DNA of 64,000 nucleotides from Methylobacterium soli (GTDB lineage: Bacteria; Pseudomonadota; Alphaproteobacteria; Rhizobiales; Beijerinckiaceae): contig NZ_VZZK01000027.1 in NCBI RefSeq assembly GCF_008806385.1, forward strand, positions 1 through 64,000, in the 5' to 3' direction. Shown here one piece after another: positions 9,088 through 18,829 of the stretch. A model generated the notes under the pieces. The model was not told the DNA's origin and did not search any database. It saw nothing but the letters and a program-made list of their open reading frames with translations. The first letter of the stretch is position 1, and every line of letters starts with the position of its first letter. Both the position numbers and the translations under genes were made by a program.

Positions 9088-9657
9088 TGCGAAGCGGCCG
9101 GCCCCCGCGCGCATCACTGCCCTTGCCAAATCCCTGCGACGATCTGTAATGATACGGACCCCTTCCCGGTCCGCCGGTCCACGTCGCGGCCCGCGGGCGC
9201 GCCGGAGCCCGCATGGCCCTGACGCGCCGTCGCAGTCGGTTTTCCGCAGCGATCGTCGGATTCCCTTCAGGGCCGGGTGGGTGTCGGCAAGCGTGGCGGA
9301 ATTGTCCTCGCCACACCCGTTTTGGAATTCGCGGCCGGCGTGTCCGGTCGAGATGTCTTCGTGAGGTCAGGAAAGGGATGGGCGGACGCACAGCATCGGT
9401 TGCCGTTGCTCGTGCCGCAAGCGCGCGCGTTTTGCGTCGCGCCGGTTCGCCCTTCCTCCCGACCAGGTTCAACCCCAAGCGCGCCGAAGACCGGCGCCGA
9501 ACGGCGGTTGACGGCAATCCCTTCCCAACAGCCCCCACGGTCTCGGTGACGAGGCCGGCGCGAGCGTTTCCCAGGATGGCCCGCGGGCCGGGAGATGCTC
9601 CACCGGGACAGCTCGGCCCGAGGAGAGCGACGTCGGCCGCCATGTCGAAAGTTCGTC
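9088..9657 (+). other. Long leader region of the RNase E gene
   Basis: This 570-base stretch precedes rne on the same strand and has no convincing gene. Long rne 5' leaders are known in other bacteria to mediate feedback by RNase E cleavage. Here a stem of GTGGCG (9293-9298) and CGCCAC (9309-9314) is visible. A possible promoter lies near 9123-9152. An autoregulatory role is inference. Confidence 0.4.
9123..9152 (+). promoter_or_regulatory. Candidate promoter for rne
   Basis: TTGCCA (9123-9128) and TAATGA (9147-9152) lie 18 bases apart, resembling -35 and -10 elements. The match is moderate and the spacing slightly long. If real, the transcript would carry a leader of about 500 bases. Confidence 0.25.
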
Positions 9658-12483
9658 ATGGCCAACAACAAGATGCTCATCGACGCGATGCACCCGGAAG
9701 AAACCCGGGTCGTCACGGTTCACGGGTCTAGGGTCGAGGAATTCGACTTCGAGGCCGCCAACAGGCGCCAGCTTCGCGGCAACATTTACCTCGCCAAGGT
9801 CACGCGCGTGGAGCCGTCGCTGCAGGCGGCCTTCGTCGAGTATGGCGGAAACCGCCACGGCTTCCTGGCCTTCAGCGAGATTCATCCGGACTATTATCAG
9901 ATCCCGCTCGCCGATCGGCAGGCGCTGCTCGAGGATGAGGCGCGCGACGCGGAAGAGCACCGCGAGCGCGAGGAGCGCCGCCGCTCTTCCCGCCGCTCGC
10001 GCGGGCGCCGGGCCGAAGCCGCCTCGGCGCGCAACGCCGAGACGGTCAGCGCCGAGGATGGCGCGGAGGCTCCCGAGGGCGTGGAGGACGAGGGCGTCCT
10101 CGCGCCGGGCAGCGATGCCTCCGCCGACCTTCCCGACGCCGTGCTGGAGGCCGGGCCCGCAGCCGATGCGCCGGAATCGCCGGCCGAGGATGCGGCCCCC
10201 GCTCGGAACGAGCCCGAGGCCGAGGCCGCTCCCCTGAGCGACACTCCGGAACCCGTTGCCGAGGGGCATCCGGAAACCGTGCAGGCGGCGGATTCCGAGG
10301 ACGCCACCGCGGCCCGGAACGCGCCTTCCGAAGATTTGGATGAGGACGACGACGCGGACGAGGACGACGACGCGAACGAGGACCATGATTCGGACGACGA
10401 ATCCGATGAGGATTCGGACGAGGACGACGAGGAGAAGATCGAGCAGGTCGGCGGCAACGGCGACGCGCTCGCGGAGATCCCCGAGCGGCCCCGGACCTAT
10501 CGGCGTCACTACAAGATCCAAGAGGTGATCAAGCGCCGCCAGATCATCCTCGTGCAGGTGGTCAAGGAGGAGCGCGGCACCAAGGGCGCGGCGCTCACCA
10601 CCTACCTGTCGCTCGCCGGGCGCTACTCCGTGCTGATGCCCAACACGGGCCGTGGCGGCGGCATCTCCCGCAAGATCACGAGCGCGGCCGACCGCAAGCG
10701 GCTGAAGGAAGTCGCGCAGGATCTGGAGGTGCCGGAGGGAATGGGCGTCATCCTGCGCACGGCCGGCGCCTCGCGCACGAAGCCCGAGATCAAGCGCGAC
10801 TTCGAGTATCTGATGCGCCTGTGGGAGAGCGTGCGCGCGCTGACGCTGTCCTCGACCGCGCCCGCCCTGGTCTACGAGGAGGGATCGCTGATCAAGCGCG
10901 CCATCCGCGACCTCTACAACAAGGATCTCGAGGAGGTGCTCGTCTCGGGCGAGGACGCCTATCACGAGGCCAAGGACTTCATGCGGATGCTGATGCCGGC
11001 GCAGTCCAAGGTCGTGAAGCCCTACCGGGATTCGACGCCGATCTTCGCGCGCTACGGGATCGAGCAACAGCTCGACGCGATGTTCTCGACCCACGTCTCC
11101 CTGCGCTCGGGCGGCTACCTCGTGATCAATCCGACCGAGGCGCTGGTCTCGATCGACGTGAACTCGGGCCGCGCGACCCGCGAGCACGACATCGAGGACA
11201 CGGCGCTCAAGACGAACCTCGAGGCCGCCGAGGAGGTCGCCCGCCAATTGCGGCTGCGCGATCTCGCCGGCCTCATCGTGATCGACTTCATCGACATGGA
11301 GGAGAAGCGCAACAACCGCGCCGTCGAGAAGAAGCTCAATGAGTGCCTGAAGAACGACCGCGCCCGGATCCAGGTCGGTCGCATCTCCCCCTTCGGCCTG
11401 CTCGAGATGAGCCGCCAGCGCATCCGCACCGGCGTGCTCGAATCCTCCTCGATCCCGTGCGCCCATTGCGGCGGCTCGGGCTTCGTGCGCGCCACCGCCT
11501 CGGTGGCGCTGCACATCCTTCGCTCGATCGAGGAAGCTCTGCTCAAGTCGTCGAGCCACAACCTCATCCTGCGCACGCGCACGGAGGTTGCACTCTACAT
11601 CCTCAACCAGAAGCGCGCGCATCTGCACGAGCTCGAAATCCGCTTCGGCGTCACCGTGACCATCGCGGCCGACGAGCGCCTGTCCGCCACCGCCGCCTAC
11701 CAGCTCGACCGCGGCGAGCCAGCGCAGCGCGCGGAAGGCCCGGTCACGGGCGTGCGCGCCGTCGCGATCTCACCCGCCATGGAGGTCGAGGACGAGATCG
11801 AGGAAGAGGATCTCATCGAGGGGACGGTCGAAGAGGTCGAGGCGGAGGACGGCGAGACCCGTACCGAGGCGCGCGAAGAGGGCGAGGGCGAGGGAGAGGG
11901 CCAGCGCCGTCGCCGCCGTCGCCGCCGCCGTCGGGGCGGACGCGCCGAGGGCACGGAGGACGAGCGTCAGGCGGAATCGGGTGAGGCGGACGAGGAATCC
12001 GAGGATGCCGTGCCGGCCGAGGCTGCCGCTGACGAGAGCGTGAGCGAGGCCTCCTCCGAAGCTCCGCGGGAGGCCGAGGACGAAGGCGGGCGGCGCCGCC
12101 GCCGCGGACGTCGCGGCGGGCGTGGCCGCTCCGAAGGGCGCAACCGCGAGGATGGCGCTTTGTCCGAAGCGGAGGTTGAGGCCGGGGAATCCGAGGCCGG
12201 AGAATCCTCCGAACCTGCGATGTTCTCGGCGGAAGAGCCCGTGAGCGCGCAAGCCATCGCGGCCATCGAGGAGACCCCGCGCGAGGCGGCCGTCGACCTG
12301 CCGGTGGCCGATACGCCGCCCGAGCAGCCCGTCGCGGAGCAACCTGCTTCCGAGCCTGCCGAAGCACCCGCCGTTCCGGCCCCTGAGCCGGTTGCCGTCG
12401 TGCTGACGCCGCCCTCGGACCCGGATCGTCCGAAGCGAGCCGGCTGGTGGTCCCGGACCAAGGCCGCCCTGACCGGCGAATAA
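9658..12483 (+). CDS. rne: Ribonuclease E/G family endoribonuclease (RNase E)
   Basis: This 941-residue enzyme cleaves single-stranded AU-rich RNA and scaffolds the degradosome. It starts MANNKMLIDA at ATG 9658. The S1 RNA-binding domain begins near residue 35 but is interrupted by an insert at about 90-279 that includes a very acidic run near 226-260; S1 sequence resumes at RTYRRHYKIQEV. The DNase I-like catalytic part has SIDVNSGRA (about 497-505) and IVIDFID (about 539). The Zn-link cysteines occur as CAHCGG near 601. The C-terminal 250 residues are low-complexity, with Arg-rich RNA-binding tracts and acidic segments typical of alphaproteobacterial RNase E scaffolds. A hairpin follows the stop. 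Confidence 0.95.
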   Translation: MANNKMLIDAMHPEETRVVTVHGSRVEEFDFEAANRRQLRGNIYLAKVTRVEPSLQAAFVEYGGNRHGFLAFSEIHPDYYQIPLADRQALLEDEARDAEEHREREERRRSSRRSRGRRAEAASARNAETVSAEDGAEAPEGVEDEGVLAPGSDASADLPDAVLEAGPAADAPESPAEDAAPARNEPEAEAAPLSDTPEPVAEGHPETVQAADSEDATAARNAPSEDLDEDDDADEDDDANEDHDSDDESDEDSDEDDEEKIEQVGGNGDALAEIPERPRTYRRHYKIQEVIKRRQIILVQVVKEERGTKGAALTTYLSLAGRYSVLMPNTGRGGGISRKITSAADRKRLKEVAQDLEVPEGMGVILRTAGASRTKPEIKRDFEYLMRLWESVRALTLSSTAPALVYEEGSLIKRAIRDLYNKDLEEVLVSGEDAYHEAKDFMRMLMPAQSKVVKPYRDSTPIFARYGIEQQLDAMFSTHVSLRSGGYLVINPTEALVSIDVNSGRATREHDIEDTALKTNLEAAEEVARQLRLRDLAGLIVIDFIDMEEKRNNRAVEKKLNECLKNDRARIQVGRISPFGLLEMSRQRIRTGVLESSSIPCAHCGGSGFVRATASVALHILRSIEEALLKSSSHNLILRTRTEVALYILNQKRAHLHELEIRFGVTVTIAADERLSATAAYQLDRGEPAQRAEGPVTGVRAVAISPAMEVEDEIEEEDLIEGTVEEVEAEDGETRTEAREEGEGEGEGQRRRRRRRRRRGGRAEGTEDERQAESGEADEESEDAVPAEAAADESVSEASSEAPREAEDEGGRRRRRGRRGGRGRSEGRNREDGALSEAEVEAGESEAGESSEPAMFSAEEPVSAQAIAAIEETPREAAVDLPVADTPPEQPVAEQPASEPAEAPAVPAPEPVAVVLTPPSDPDRPKRAGWWSRTKAALTGE

Positions 12484-12512
12484 GTTATCCAATTCGCTCG
12501 ACCAACACCCTG

Positions 12513-12539
12513 GCTCCCTCCCGGTATTCGGGAGGGAGC
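12513..12539 (+). terminator. Perfect 11-bp hairpin after rne
   Basis: GCTCCCTCCCG (12513-12523) pairs with CGGGAGGGAGC (12529-12539) around a five-base loop, 30 bases after the rne stop. It is followed by AATAAAA rather than a T run, so it may act as an RNA-stabilising 3' stem or a non-canonical terminator. Confidence 0.6.
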
Positions 12540-12764
12540 AATAAAATGTGCCACAAGGCTTTGCTCATTTTTTGGCGATTTGCGTTGCAACGCGCCGCCG
12601 AGAGGGCTCGGCCCTCCCCGTCACGTCCTTGAGGTCGCTCGCATCTTCGCGACGTCAGCAGAAATCGCGCGGCGCGGATCGGCATTCTCATGCGCCGGTC
12701 TTAACCGTCGCTTGAACATTTTCCGGGCAGATTGCGTCGTCGAATACTGAGGGCGCGCGACACC

Positions 12765-14018
12765 ATGGTGAGCTTTTTCCGCAGATCAGCGGTGGTGGAA
12801 CAAGCCATCGTCCCGAGCGCTCCGGCTGTTCCGCCCCCCGTCATCACGGCCGTCGCGGCTGCGGCGCCCCTCGCGGTGGATCTCGGTGCCCTGCGTCAGC
12901 AGGCGAGCGTGTCGGCGGCGGCCTCCGAGGCCGGAACCTCCATCGGCTGGATCACGCACGATGCCGCTCAGGTCGCAGATCAGGCTCGCCTGATCGCGGC
13001 CGCCAGCGAAGAGGTCGCGGCCTCCACGAGCGAGATCGCGGCCCGCTCGCAGACCTCGGCCGAGACCGCCGAGCGCGCGCGGTCCGGGATCGCCGAATGC
13101 GCGCACGACATGCGCCTCGCCGGTGATCGCATGCAGGTCATCGAGTCCCGCACCGCCGAGATCGGGGGCTGCCTCGACGGGTTCGCCTCGGCGGCACGCC
13201 GGATCGAGGAAATGGCGAGCGCCATCGCGGCGATCTCGGCCCAGACCAATCTCCTGGCGCTCAACGCCACAATCGAGGCGGCGCGCGCGGGAGAGGCCGG
13301 CCGAGGCTTCGCGGTGGTGGCCGGGGAGGTCAAGGCGCTCTCGGCCCAGACGGCCAAGGCGACCGAGGAGATCCGCGCACGCCTCGCAACGCTCAAGGGC
13401 GAGCTCTCGGCAATGCACGAAGCGGTCGACCAGAGCCGGGCCGCCGTCACCGCGGGATCCGAGGTCATGGCGCGCGCCAATGCCCGCGTCGAGGCCGAGA
13501 GCATCTCCGTGGCGACGGCCGCCGCCGAGATGCGGGCGATGGCCGAGATCATGGATCAGCAGATCCTGGCGACGAGCGAGATCTCCTCGAGCGTCACCCG
13601 CATCGCCAACGGCACCGAGAAAGCCCGCGGCGAGATCGCGGACGCGATCGGCAGCCTGCTCAATCTCGAGGCCATGAGCCGTCAGCTCCTGGACGGGAAC
13701 GGCGATTCTGCCATGGCCGAGCGCCTCGTCCGCCTCCCGGCCGATTGCGCGGCCTGGCGTCGACGGCTCGCTTCCGTCCTGGTCGGCCTCAACCCGGTGA
13801 CCGACGAGGCCGCGACCTGCATCGGCCAGGAAGCCCCGCTCCCCGCCAACGTCCAGCGCAGCCTCGATGCGGCGCGCCGCCATGCCGGCGCCGTCGTCGC
13901 CGGCATCCGCACGGCGGATTGGGACGCGGCGACCCAGAACTTCCGGGATTTCGAGGCCAAGCTCGGGGAGACGGTCGCCGCAGCGAAATCGGCCGAGATA
14001 GGCGCCCAGGCGGCCTGA
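12765..14018 (+). CDS. Methyl-accepting chemotaxis protein, soluble type
   Basis: This 417-residue chemoreceptor signalling protein has no transmembrane segment and no obvious periplasmic domain. The MCP signal hairpin is centred on SAQTNLLALNATIEAARAGE around residues 160-180, flanked by long Ala/Glu-rich coiled-coil helices, so it should couple CheA/CheW in the cytoplasm. The C-terminal 110 residues contain WRRRL and a HAG element. They might form a small sensory or metal-binding helical domain, but this is uncertain. ATG 12765 is chosen over an upstream frame; GAGGG lies 12 bases before it. Confidence 0.85.
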   Translation: MVSFFRRSAVVEQAIVPSAPAVPPPVITAVAAAAPLAVDLGALRQQASVSAAASEAGTSIGWITHDAAQVADQARLIAAASEEVAASTSEIAARSQTSAETAERARSGIAECAHDMRLAGDRMQVIESRTAEIGGCLDGFASAARRIEEMASAIAAISAQTNLLALNATIEAARAGEAGRGFAVVAGEVKALSAQTAKATEEIRARLATLKGELSAMHEAVDQSRAAVTAGSEVMARANARVEAESISVATAAAEMRAMAEIMDQQILATSEISSSVTRIANGTEKARGEIADAIGSLLNLEAMSRQLLDGNGDSAMAERLVRLPADCAAWRRRLASVLVGLNPVTDEAATCIGQEAPLPANVQRSLDAARRHAGAVVAGIRTADWDAATQNFRDFEAKLGETVAAAKSAEIGAQAA

Positions 14019-14058
14019 GGGCGCCGCCGCAAACCTGCTGCGCTTCCGCGCCGCGGCG

Positions 14059-15219
14059 TCAGCGCTTCAGCCAGCCGCGCAGGCGGGCCACGGCATCGCG
14101 GCAATCGCTCTCCGACCCCGCGAAGGAGAAGCGCATGTGGTGGTTGCCCTCCAGGCGATCGAAATCGAGACCCGGGGTCGCCGCCACGCCGGCCTCGGCG
14201 AGCATGCGGCGGGAGAAATCCGCCGCATCGTTCGTCAGAGCCGAGACATCGGCATAGAGGTAGAAGGCCCCGTCGGCGGGGTGCGTGCGCCCGAGCCCCA
14301 GGGCCGGAAAGGCCTCGAGCAGGATCGCACGGTTGCGGGCGTATCCGTCCCGCACCGCGTCGAGCTCCTCACCGGCCTCGAAGGCCGCGAGCGCCCCGAT
14401 CTGCGAGAGATAGGGCGCCGAGATGTAGAGGTTCTGGGCCAGGCGCTCGATAGCGCGGGTCAGGGATTCTGGCACCACCATCCAGCCGACGCGCCATCCC
14501 GTCATGCAATGGTATTTGGAGAACGAGTTGATGACGATCGCGTCCGGCTCGAACTGAAGCGCTGTGGCGGTCGGCACGCCGTAGCTCAGGCCGTGGTAGA
14601 TCTCGTCCGAGATGAAGGGCAGACCGAGATCGCGGGCGGCCGAGCAGAGCTCGCCGAGCCGCCCGGGCGTGATCACGGTCCCGGAGGGATTGGCCGGGCT
14701 CATCACGAGGACCCCGGAGAGGCCCTGCTCGGCATGGGTCGCCCGCAGGGACTGGGCCGTGGGCGCGAAGCGATCCTCGGGCGTGAGCACCATCGGGGCG
14801 GGCACGAGGTCGAGGGCGGCCAGGATGCTGCGATAGGCCGGGTAGCCGGGCTGCGGCACCGCCACGCGCTGACCGGCATCGAACAAGCTCATGAAGGCGA
14901 GGATGAAGCCCGCGGACGAGCCCGTCGTGACGACGATGCGCTCGGGCCCCACCGAGACCCCGTAGGCATCGCGGTAATGTCGGGCGATGCGCTCGCGCAG
15001 GGCCGGCATCCCGAGCGCCTCCGTGTAGGGAACGCGGCCGGTGTCCAAGGCCCGGCGCGCCGCCTCGATCACCGGGCGCGGCGCCGGCGCCGAGGGTTGG
15101 CCAACCTCCATGTGCACGACGCCCTCCCCCCGCCGCTCGCGCAGGGCTGCGGCCGACATCACGTCCATGGCGAGGAAGGGCGAGACCGCAGCGGCGCGGC
15201 GGGACGTGGCGAGGGACAT
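14059..15219 (-). CDS. PLP-dependent aminotransferase, class I/II
   Basis: This 386-residue fold-type I aminotransferase is related to aspartate aminotransferases. It has the VVTTGSSAGF cofactor loop, SPANPSGT, ISDEIYHGL (the Asp and Tyr contacting PLP) and SFSKYHCMTGWRVGW, which contains the Schiff-base Lys. A late MRFSF carries the substrate-binding Arg. ATG 15219 follows an in-frame TTG by one codon. It converges with the chemotaxis gene, only 40 bases apart. The amino donor is not predictable. Similar proteins are often annotated as aspartate or generic pyridoxal-phosphate aminotransferases. Confidence 0.9.
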   Translation of the reverse strand: MSLATSRRAAAVSPFLAMDVMSAAALRERRGEGVVHMEVGQPSAPAPRPVIEAARRALDTGRVPYTEALGMPALRERIARHYRDAYGVSVGPERIVVTTGSSAGFILAFMSLFDAGQRVAVPQPGYPAYRSILAALDLVPAPMVLTPEDRFAPTAQSLRATHAEQGLSGVLVMSPANPSGTVITPGRLGELCSAARDLGLPFISDEIYHGLSYGVPTATALQFEPDAIVINSFSKYHCMTGWRVGWMVVPESLTRAIERLAQNLYISAPYLSQIGALAAFEAGEELDAVRDGYARNRAILLEAFPALGLGRTHPADGAFYLYADVSALTNDAADFSRRMLAEAGVAATPGLDFDRLEGNHHMRFSFAGSESDCRDAVARLRGWLKR

Positions 15220-15457
15220 CAAGATACCGCGTGTCGGCAGGCCGCGAAGGCCAGCGGGACGGGATGGGCGATTGGGGTGAGCGTGTGTTAACCGCTTGCC
15301 GGGCCGGCCTCAACACGGGTCGAGCCCCGGGGGCGCATCCCCGAGCGTCGGGGCGGGCGCAGCATTTGACCTGCCGCCGTGAAAACGCCTAACCCGAGCG
15401 CTACCGGACCTTCACGCGCGGCGGTCGCGCTTGGCCCGTCGCGATTCGCGAGGACGT

Positions 15458-16237
15458 ATGCCCCTCTCCCGCTCCATTTCGATCCTGGCCCTCACGCTCG
15501 CGCTCGGCACAGTGCCGGCCCACGCGCAGGCGGCGCCCGAGGCCTCTCCCTTCACGGATGCGCAGCGCCAAGCCATCGAGGCGATCATCAAGGATTACCT
15601 CGTCAAGAACCCGGACGTGCTGCAGGAGGCGATTGCCGAGGGCGAGAAGCGCCAGCTCGAGACGCAGCGCCTCGCCCAATCGGCCGCCCTCAAGGAATCC
15701 CAGGGCGCGCTCCTGAACAGCCCGCACGACGTCGTGGCCGGCAACCCGCAGGGCGATGTCACGATGGTGGAGTTCTTCGATTACAATTGCGGCTATTGCC
15801 GCAAGGCACTCGCCGACGTGCAGGCGCTGATCAAAAGTGATCCGAAGCTGCGCGTCATTATCAAGGATTTCCCGGTCCTGGGACCCGAATCCCTCGAGGC
15901 CAGCCAGATCGCGCTCGCGGCGAAGCAGCAGCTCAAGGGCGACAAGCTCTTCGAGTTCCACCAGAAGCTTCTGGAATCGAAGGGGCGGATCAACGGCGCC
16001 AAGGCCCTTCAGGTTGCCAAGGAGATGGGACTCGACACGGCCAAGCTGCAGAAGGATGCGCAGGGTCCCGAGGTCAAGGCGGCGCTCACCGAGAATCGGG
16101 GCCTCGGCGACAAGCTCGGTCTTTCGGGCACCCCGGCCTTCATCATCGGCGACGAGATCATCCCGGGCGCCGTCGGCGTCGAGCCGATCCGGAAGACCAT
16201 CACGGACGTGCGCCAGTGCGGCCACGCGAGTTGCTGA
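15458..16237 (+). CDS. DsbA family periplasmic thiol:disulfide oxidoreductase
   Basis: This 259-residue protein has a signal peptide (cleavage likely after AHAQA, near residue 25), an N-terminal helical extension of about 70 residues and a DsbA/ScsC-like thioredoxin fold. The redox motif is CGYC at 111-114 (FFDYNCGYCRK) and the cis-Pro loop is SGTPAF. A C-terminal Cys pair (QCGHASC) is unusual. The extension resembles the dimerisation or trimerisation region of DsbG/ScsC-type proteins. It is expected to act on periplasmic disulfides. GAGGAC precedes ATG 15458. Confidence 0.9.
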   Translation: MPLSRSISILALTLALGTVPAHAQAAPEASPFTDAQRQAIEAIIKDYLVKNPDVLQEAIAEGEKRQLETQRLAQSAALKESQGALLNSPHDVVAGNPQGDVTMVEFFDYNCGYCRKALADVQALIKSDPKLRVIIKDFPVLGPESLEASQIALAAKQQLKGDKLFEFHQKLLESKGRINGAKALQVAKEMGLDTAKLQKDAQGPEVKAALTENRGLGDKLGLSGTPAFIIGDEIIPGAVGVEPIRKTITDVRQCGHASC

Positions 16238-16389
16238 GCGCGGCGGGACCACGGTTCCCGAGCCCGATGCGGCCTGCGTTCCCCGGCGGTTTTCTTGCGG
16301 GAAGCCGGTGCACCTGCGGCCGGAAATGCTCTAAGACCGCCCCCTCCCGTGCTCGCGCGCCGCGCGGGCACGCCTGACCACGCGGTTCC

Positions 16390-16854
16390 ATGATCCCGAT
16401 CCACGTCCTCAACGGGCCGAACCTCAACCTCCTCGGACGGCGCGAGCCCGGCATTTACGGCACCGCGACGCTCGCCGACATCGAGCGCGACCTGCGCAGG
16501 CAGGCCGAGCCCCTCGGGATCGCCCTCACCTTCCGGCAGACCAATCTCGAGGGCGAACTCGTCGGCTTCGTGCAGGAGGCGGGCCTTGCCGGTGCCGGGA
16601 TCCTCATCAACGCCGCCGCCTACACCCATACCTCCGTGGCCTTGCGCGACGCGATCAGCGGCAGCGGCGCGCTCGCGGTCGAGGTGCACCTGTCGAACGT
16701 GCATGCCCGCGAATCCTTTCGCCACGTCTCCCTGATCGCTCCCGTCTGCGCGGGCGTGATCTGCGGCTTCGGCCCGCACAGCTATCGCCTCGGCCTCGAT
16801 GCGTTGGCGCATCTGATGGCCGCCCGCACCCCGAACTCCGCCTCCAAAGACTGA
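16390..16854 (+). CDS. aroQ: Type II 3-dehydroquinate dehydratase
   Basis: This 154-residue enzyme of the shikimate pathway converts 3-dehydroquinate to 3-dehydroshikimate. Family blocks are clear: VLNGPNLNLLGRREP at the N-terminus, the catalytic Tyr in GIYG, LINAAAYTHTSVALRDA and EVHLSNVHARE with the catalytic His. Length is typical of the dodecameric type II enzyme. The gene ends four bases before accB. The aroQ-accB-accC order is common in alphaproteobacteria. Confidence 0.96.
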   Translation: MIPIHVLNGPNLNLLGRREPGIYGTATLADIERDLRRQAEPLGIALTFRQTNLEGELVGFVQEAGLAGAGILINAAAYTHTSVALRDAISGSGALAVEVHLSNVHARESFRHVSLIAPVCAGVICGFGPHSYRLGLDALAHLMAARTPNSASKD

Positions 16855-16858
16855 GCCG

Positions 16859-17338
16859 ATGCCCAAGCACGATTCCATCGACCCCGAGCTCGTGCGCGAG
16901 CTCGCCAACCTCGTCACCGAGACCGGCCTGACCGAGATCGAGGTCGAGAAGGGCGACTTGCGCATCCGCGTCGTCCGCCGCCTGGAGCCCGTCCAGGTGC
17001 AGGTGGCTGGGCCGGCCCCGATCGCGGCCGTCGCGGCGCCGGCTCCCGCGGCGATGCCCGGGCCCGGCACGGCGCTCGACCGCGGCAAGGCCGGCGCGGC
17101 GCATCCCGGCGCCGTGCTCTCGCCGATGGTGGGTACCGCCTATCGCCGCCCCTCGCCGGACGCCAAGATGTTCGTCGAGGTGGGCTCGCGGGTCGAAAAC
17201 GGCGAGAAGGTGCTGCTTGTCGAGGCGATGAAGACCTTCAACGAGATCGTGGCGCCCCGTGCCGGAACGGTGACGGCGATCTTCATCGAGGATGGGCAGC
17301 CGGTCGAGTTCGGCGAGCCCCTCCTGGTGATCGAGTGA
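16859..17338 (+). CDS. accB: Biotin carboxyl carrier protein of acetyl-CoA carboxylase
   Basis: This 159-residue protein carries the biotin that shuttles CO2 between AccC and AccAD in the first step of fatty acid synthesis. Its N-terminal helical part is followed by an Ala/Pro-rich linker (about 48-85) and the biotinyl domain with the VEAMK motif, Lys125 being the biotinylated residue. It starts four bases after aroQ and ends ten bases before accC, so the three form an operon. Confidence 0.96.
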   Translation: MPKHDSIDPELVRELANLVTETGLTEIEVEKGDLRIRVVRRLEPVQVQVAGPAPIAAVAAPAPAAMPGPGTALDRGKAGAAHPGAVLSPMVGTAYRRPSPDAKMFVEVGSRVENGEKVLLVEAMKTFNEIVAPRAGTVTAIFIEDGQPVEFGEPLLVIE

Positions 17339-17348
17339 GCGCCGGCGC

Positions 17349-18701
17349 ATGTTCGACAAGATCCTGATCGCCAATCGCGGTGAGATCGCGCTGCGCATCC
17401 TGCGCGCGGCCAAGGAACTCGGCATCGCGACCGTGGCCGTCCATTCGACGGCCGACGCCGACGCGATGCATGTGCGCCTCGCTGACGAGAGCGTCTGCAT
17501 CGGGCCGCCGGCGGCCCGCGACAGCTATCTGAACATTCCGTCGATCATCGCGGCTTGCGAGATCACCGGAGCGGATGCGGTGCATCCGGGTTACGGCTTC
17601 CTCTCCGAGAATGCCCGTTTCGCGGAGGTGTTGGCCCATCACGAGATCGGCTTCATCGGCCCCAAAGCCGAGCATATCCGCACCATGGGCGACAAGATCG
17701 AGGCGAAGCGCACGGCCAAGCGCCTCGGCATTCCCTGCGTGCCGGGCTCGGAGGGTGGCGTCGAGGATCCGGACGAGGCCAAGCGCATCGCCGCTGAGAT
17801 CGGCTATCCGGTGCTCGTCAAGGCCGCCTCCGGCGGGGGTGGCCGCGGGATGAAGGTGGCGCGCACCGAAGCGGATCTGGAGCAGGCCATCGGCATGGCG
17901 CGCAGCGAGGCCAAGGCCGCCTTCGGTGACGATGCGGTCTATCTCGAGAAATATCTCGAGAAGCCGCGCCATATCGAGGTCCAGATCCTCGGCGACGGGC
18001 GAGGCAACGCGGTGCATCTCGCCGAGCGCGACTGCTCGCTTCAGCGCCGTCACCAGAAGGTCTGGGAGGAAGGCGGTTCGCCCGCTCTCAACGAGACGAT
18101 GCGGGCCGAGATCGGCGCCATCTGCGCCAACGCCATGAAAGAGCTGAGCTATCTCGGTGCCGGCACGATCGAGTTCCTGTACGAGGATGGCAAGTTCTAC
18201 TTCATCGAGATGAACACCCGCATCCAGGTGGAGCATCCCGTCACGGAGATGATCACCGGGATCGATCTCGTGAACGAGCAGATCCGGGTCGCGGCCGGTG
18301 GCCCGCTCTCCGTCTCCCAAGAGGACATCAAGGTCGAAGGCCACGCGATCGAGTGCCGGATCAACGCCGAGCATCCGGCGACCTTCCGCCCCTCCCCCGG
18401 CCTGATCACCTATTTCCACCCGCCGGGCGGCCTCGGGGTTCGGGTCGATTCGGCAGCGTTCCAGGGCTATCGCATTCCGCCGAACTACGATTCGCTGATC
18501 GGCAAGCTGATCGTGCACGGGCGGACCCGCAACGAGTGCCTGATGCGCCTGCGGCGCGCCCTGGATGAGTTCGTCGTGGACGGCGTCGACACCACGCTGC
18601 CGCTGTTCCGCACCCTCGTTCGCAATCCCGACGTCCAGAACGGCTCCTACGACATCCATTGGCTGGAAAGCTTCCTGGCGACCAGCGGGCTCGACGCCTG
18701 A
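17349..18701 (+). CDS. accC: Biotin carboxylase subunit of acetyl-CoA carboxylase
   Basis: This 450-residue ATP-grasp enzyme carboxylates biotin on AccB. The N-terminal domain begins MFDKILIANRGEIALRILRA. The glycine-rich ATP loop is KAASGGGGRGMKV. The catalytic core includes ERDCSLQRRHQK and EMNTRIQVEHPVTE, with the biotin carboxylase C domain after residue 335. Length matches E. coli AccC. A rho-independent-type terminator follows 51 bases after the stop. Confidence 0.96.
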   Translation: MFDKILIANRGEIALRILRAAKELGIATVAVHSTADADAMHVRLADESVCIGPPAARDSYLNIPSIIAACEITGADAVHPGYGFLSENARFAEVLAHHEIGFIGPKAEHIRTMGDKIEAKRTAKRLGIPCVPGSEGGVEDPDEAKRIAAEIGYPVLVKAASGGGGRGMKVARTEADLEQAIGMARSEAKAAFGDDAVYLEKYLEKPRHIEVQILGDGRGNAVHLAERDCSLQRRHQKVWEEGGSPALNETMRAEIGAICANAMKELSYLGAGTIEFLYEDGKFYFIEMNTRIQVEHPVTEMITGIDLVNEQIRVAAGGPLSVSQEDIKVEGHAIECRINAEHPATFRPSPGLITYFHPPGGLGVRVDSAAFQGYRIPPNYDSLIGKLIVHGRTRNECLMRLRRALDEFVVDGVDTTLPLFRTLVRNPDVQNGSYDIHWLESFLATSGLDA

Positions 18702-18752
18702 GGGCGGAGAACCGCAGGACCACGATGCGGGCGCTCACGAAGCGACGATCGG

Positions 18753-18782
18753 CGGCGGGGTTTCGGCTCCGCCGTTTTCGTT
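18753..18782 (+). terminator. Rho-independent terminator after accC
   Basis: CGGCGG (18753-18758) pairs with CCGCCG (18769-18774), extended by two further pairs, and is followed by TTTTCGTT. It closes the aroQ-accBC operon. It also supports a start for aat downstream of it rather than inside it. Confidence 0.7.
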
Positions 18783-18829
18783 GTCAGAAGGCTCTGGCGT
18801 TCCGTCCGCTGCCGCGCCAGACTCAGCGG

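Noticed and set aside
9469..11628. A 719-residue frame antisense to rne
   Set aside because: Low-complexity mirror of the rne coding sequence; no start signal or recognisable domain.
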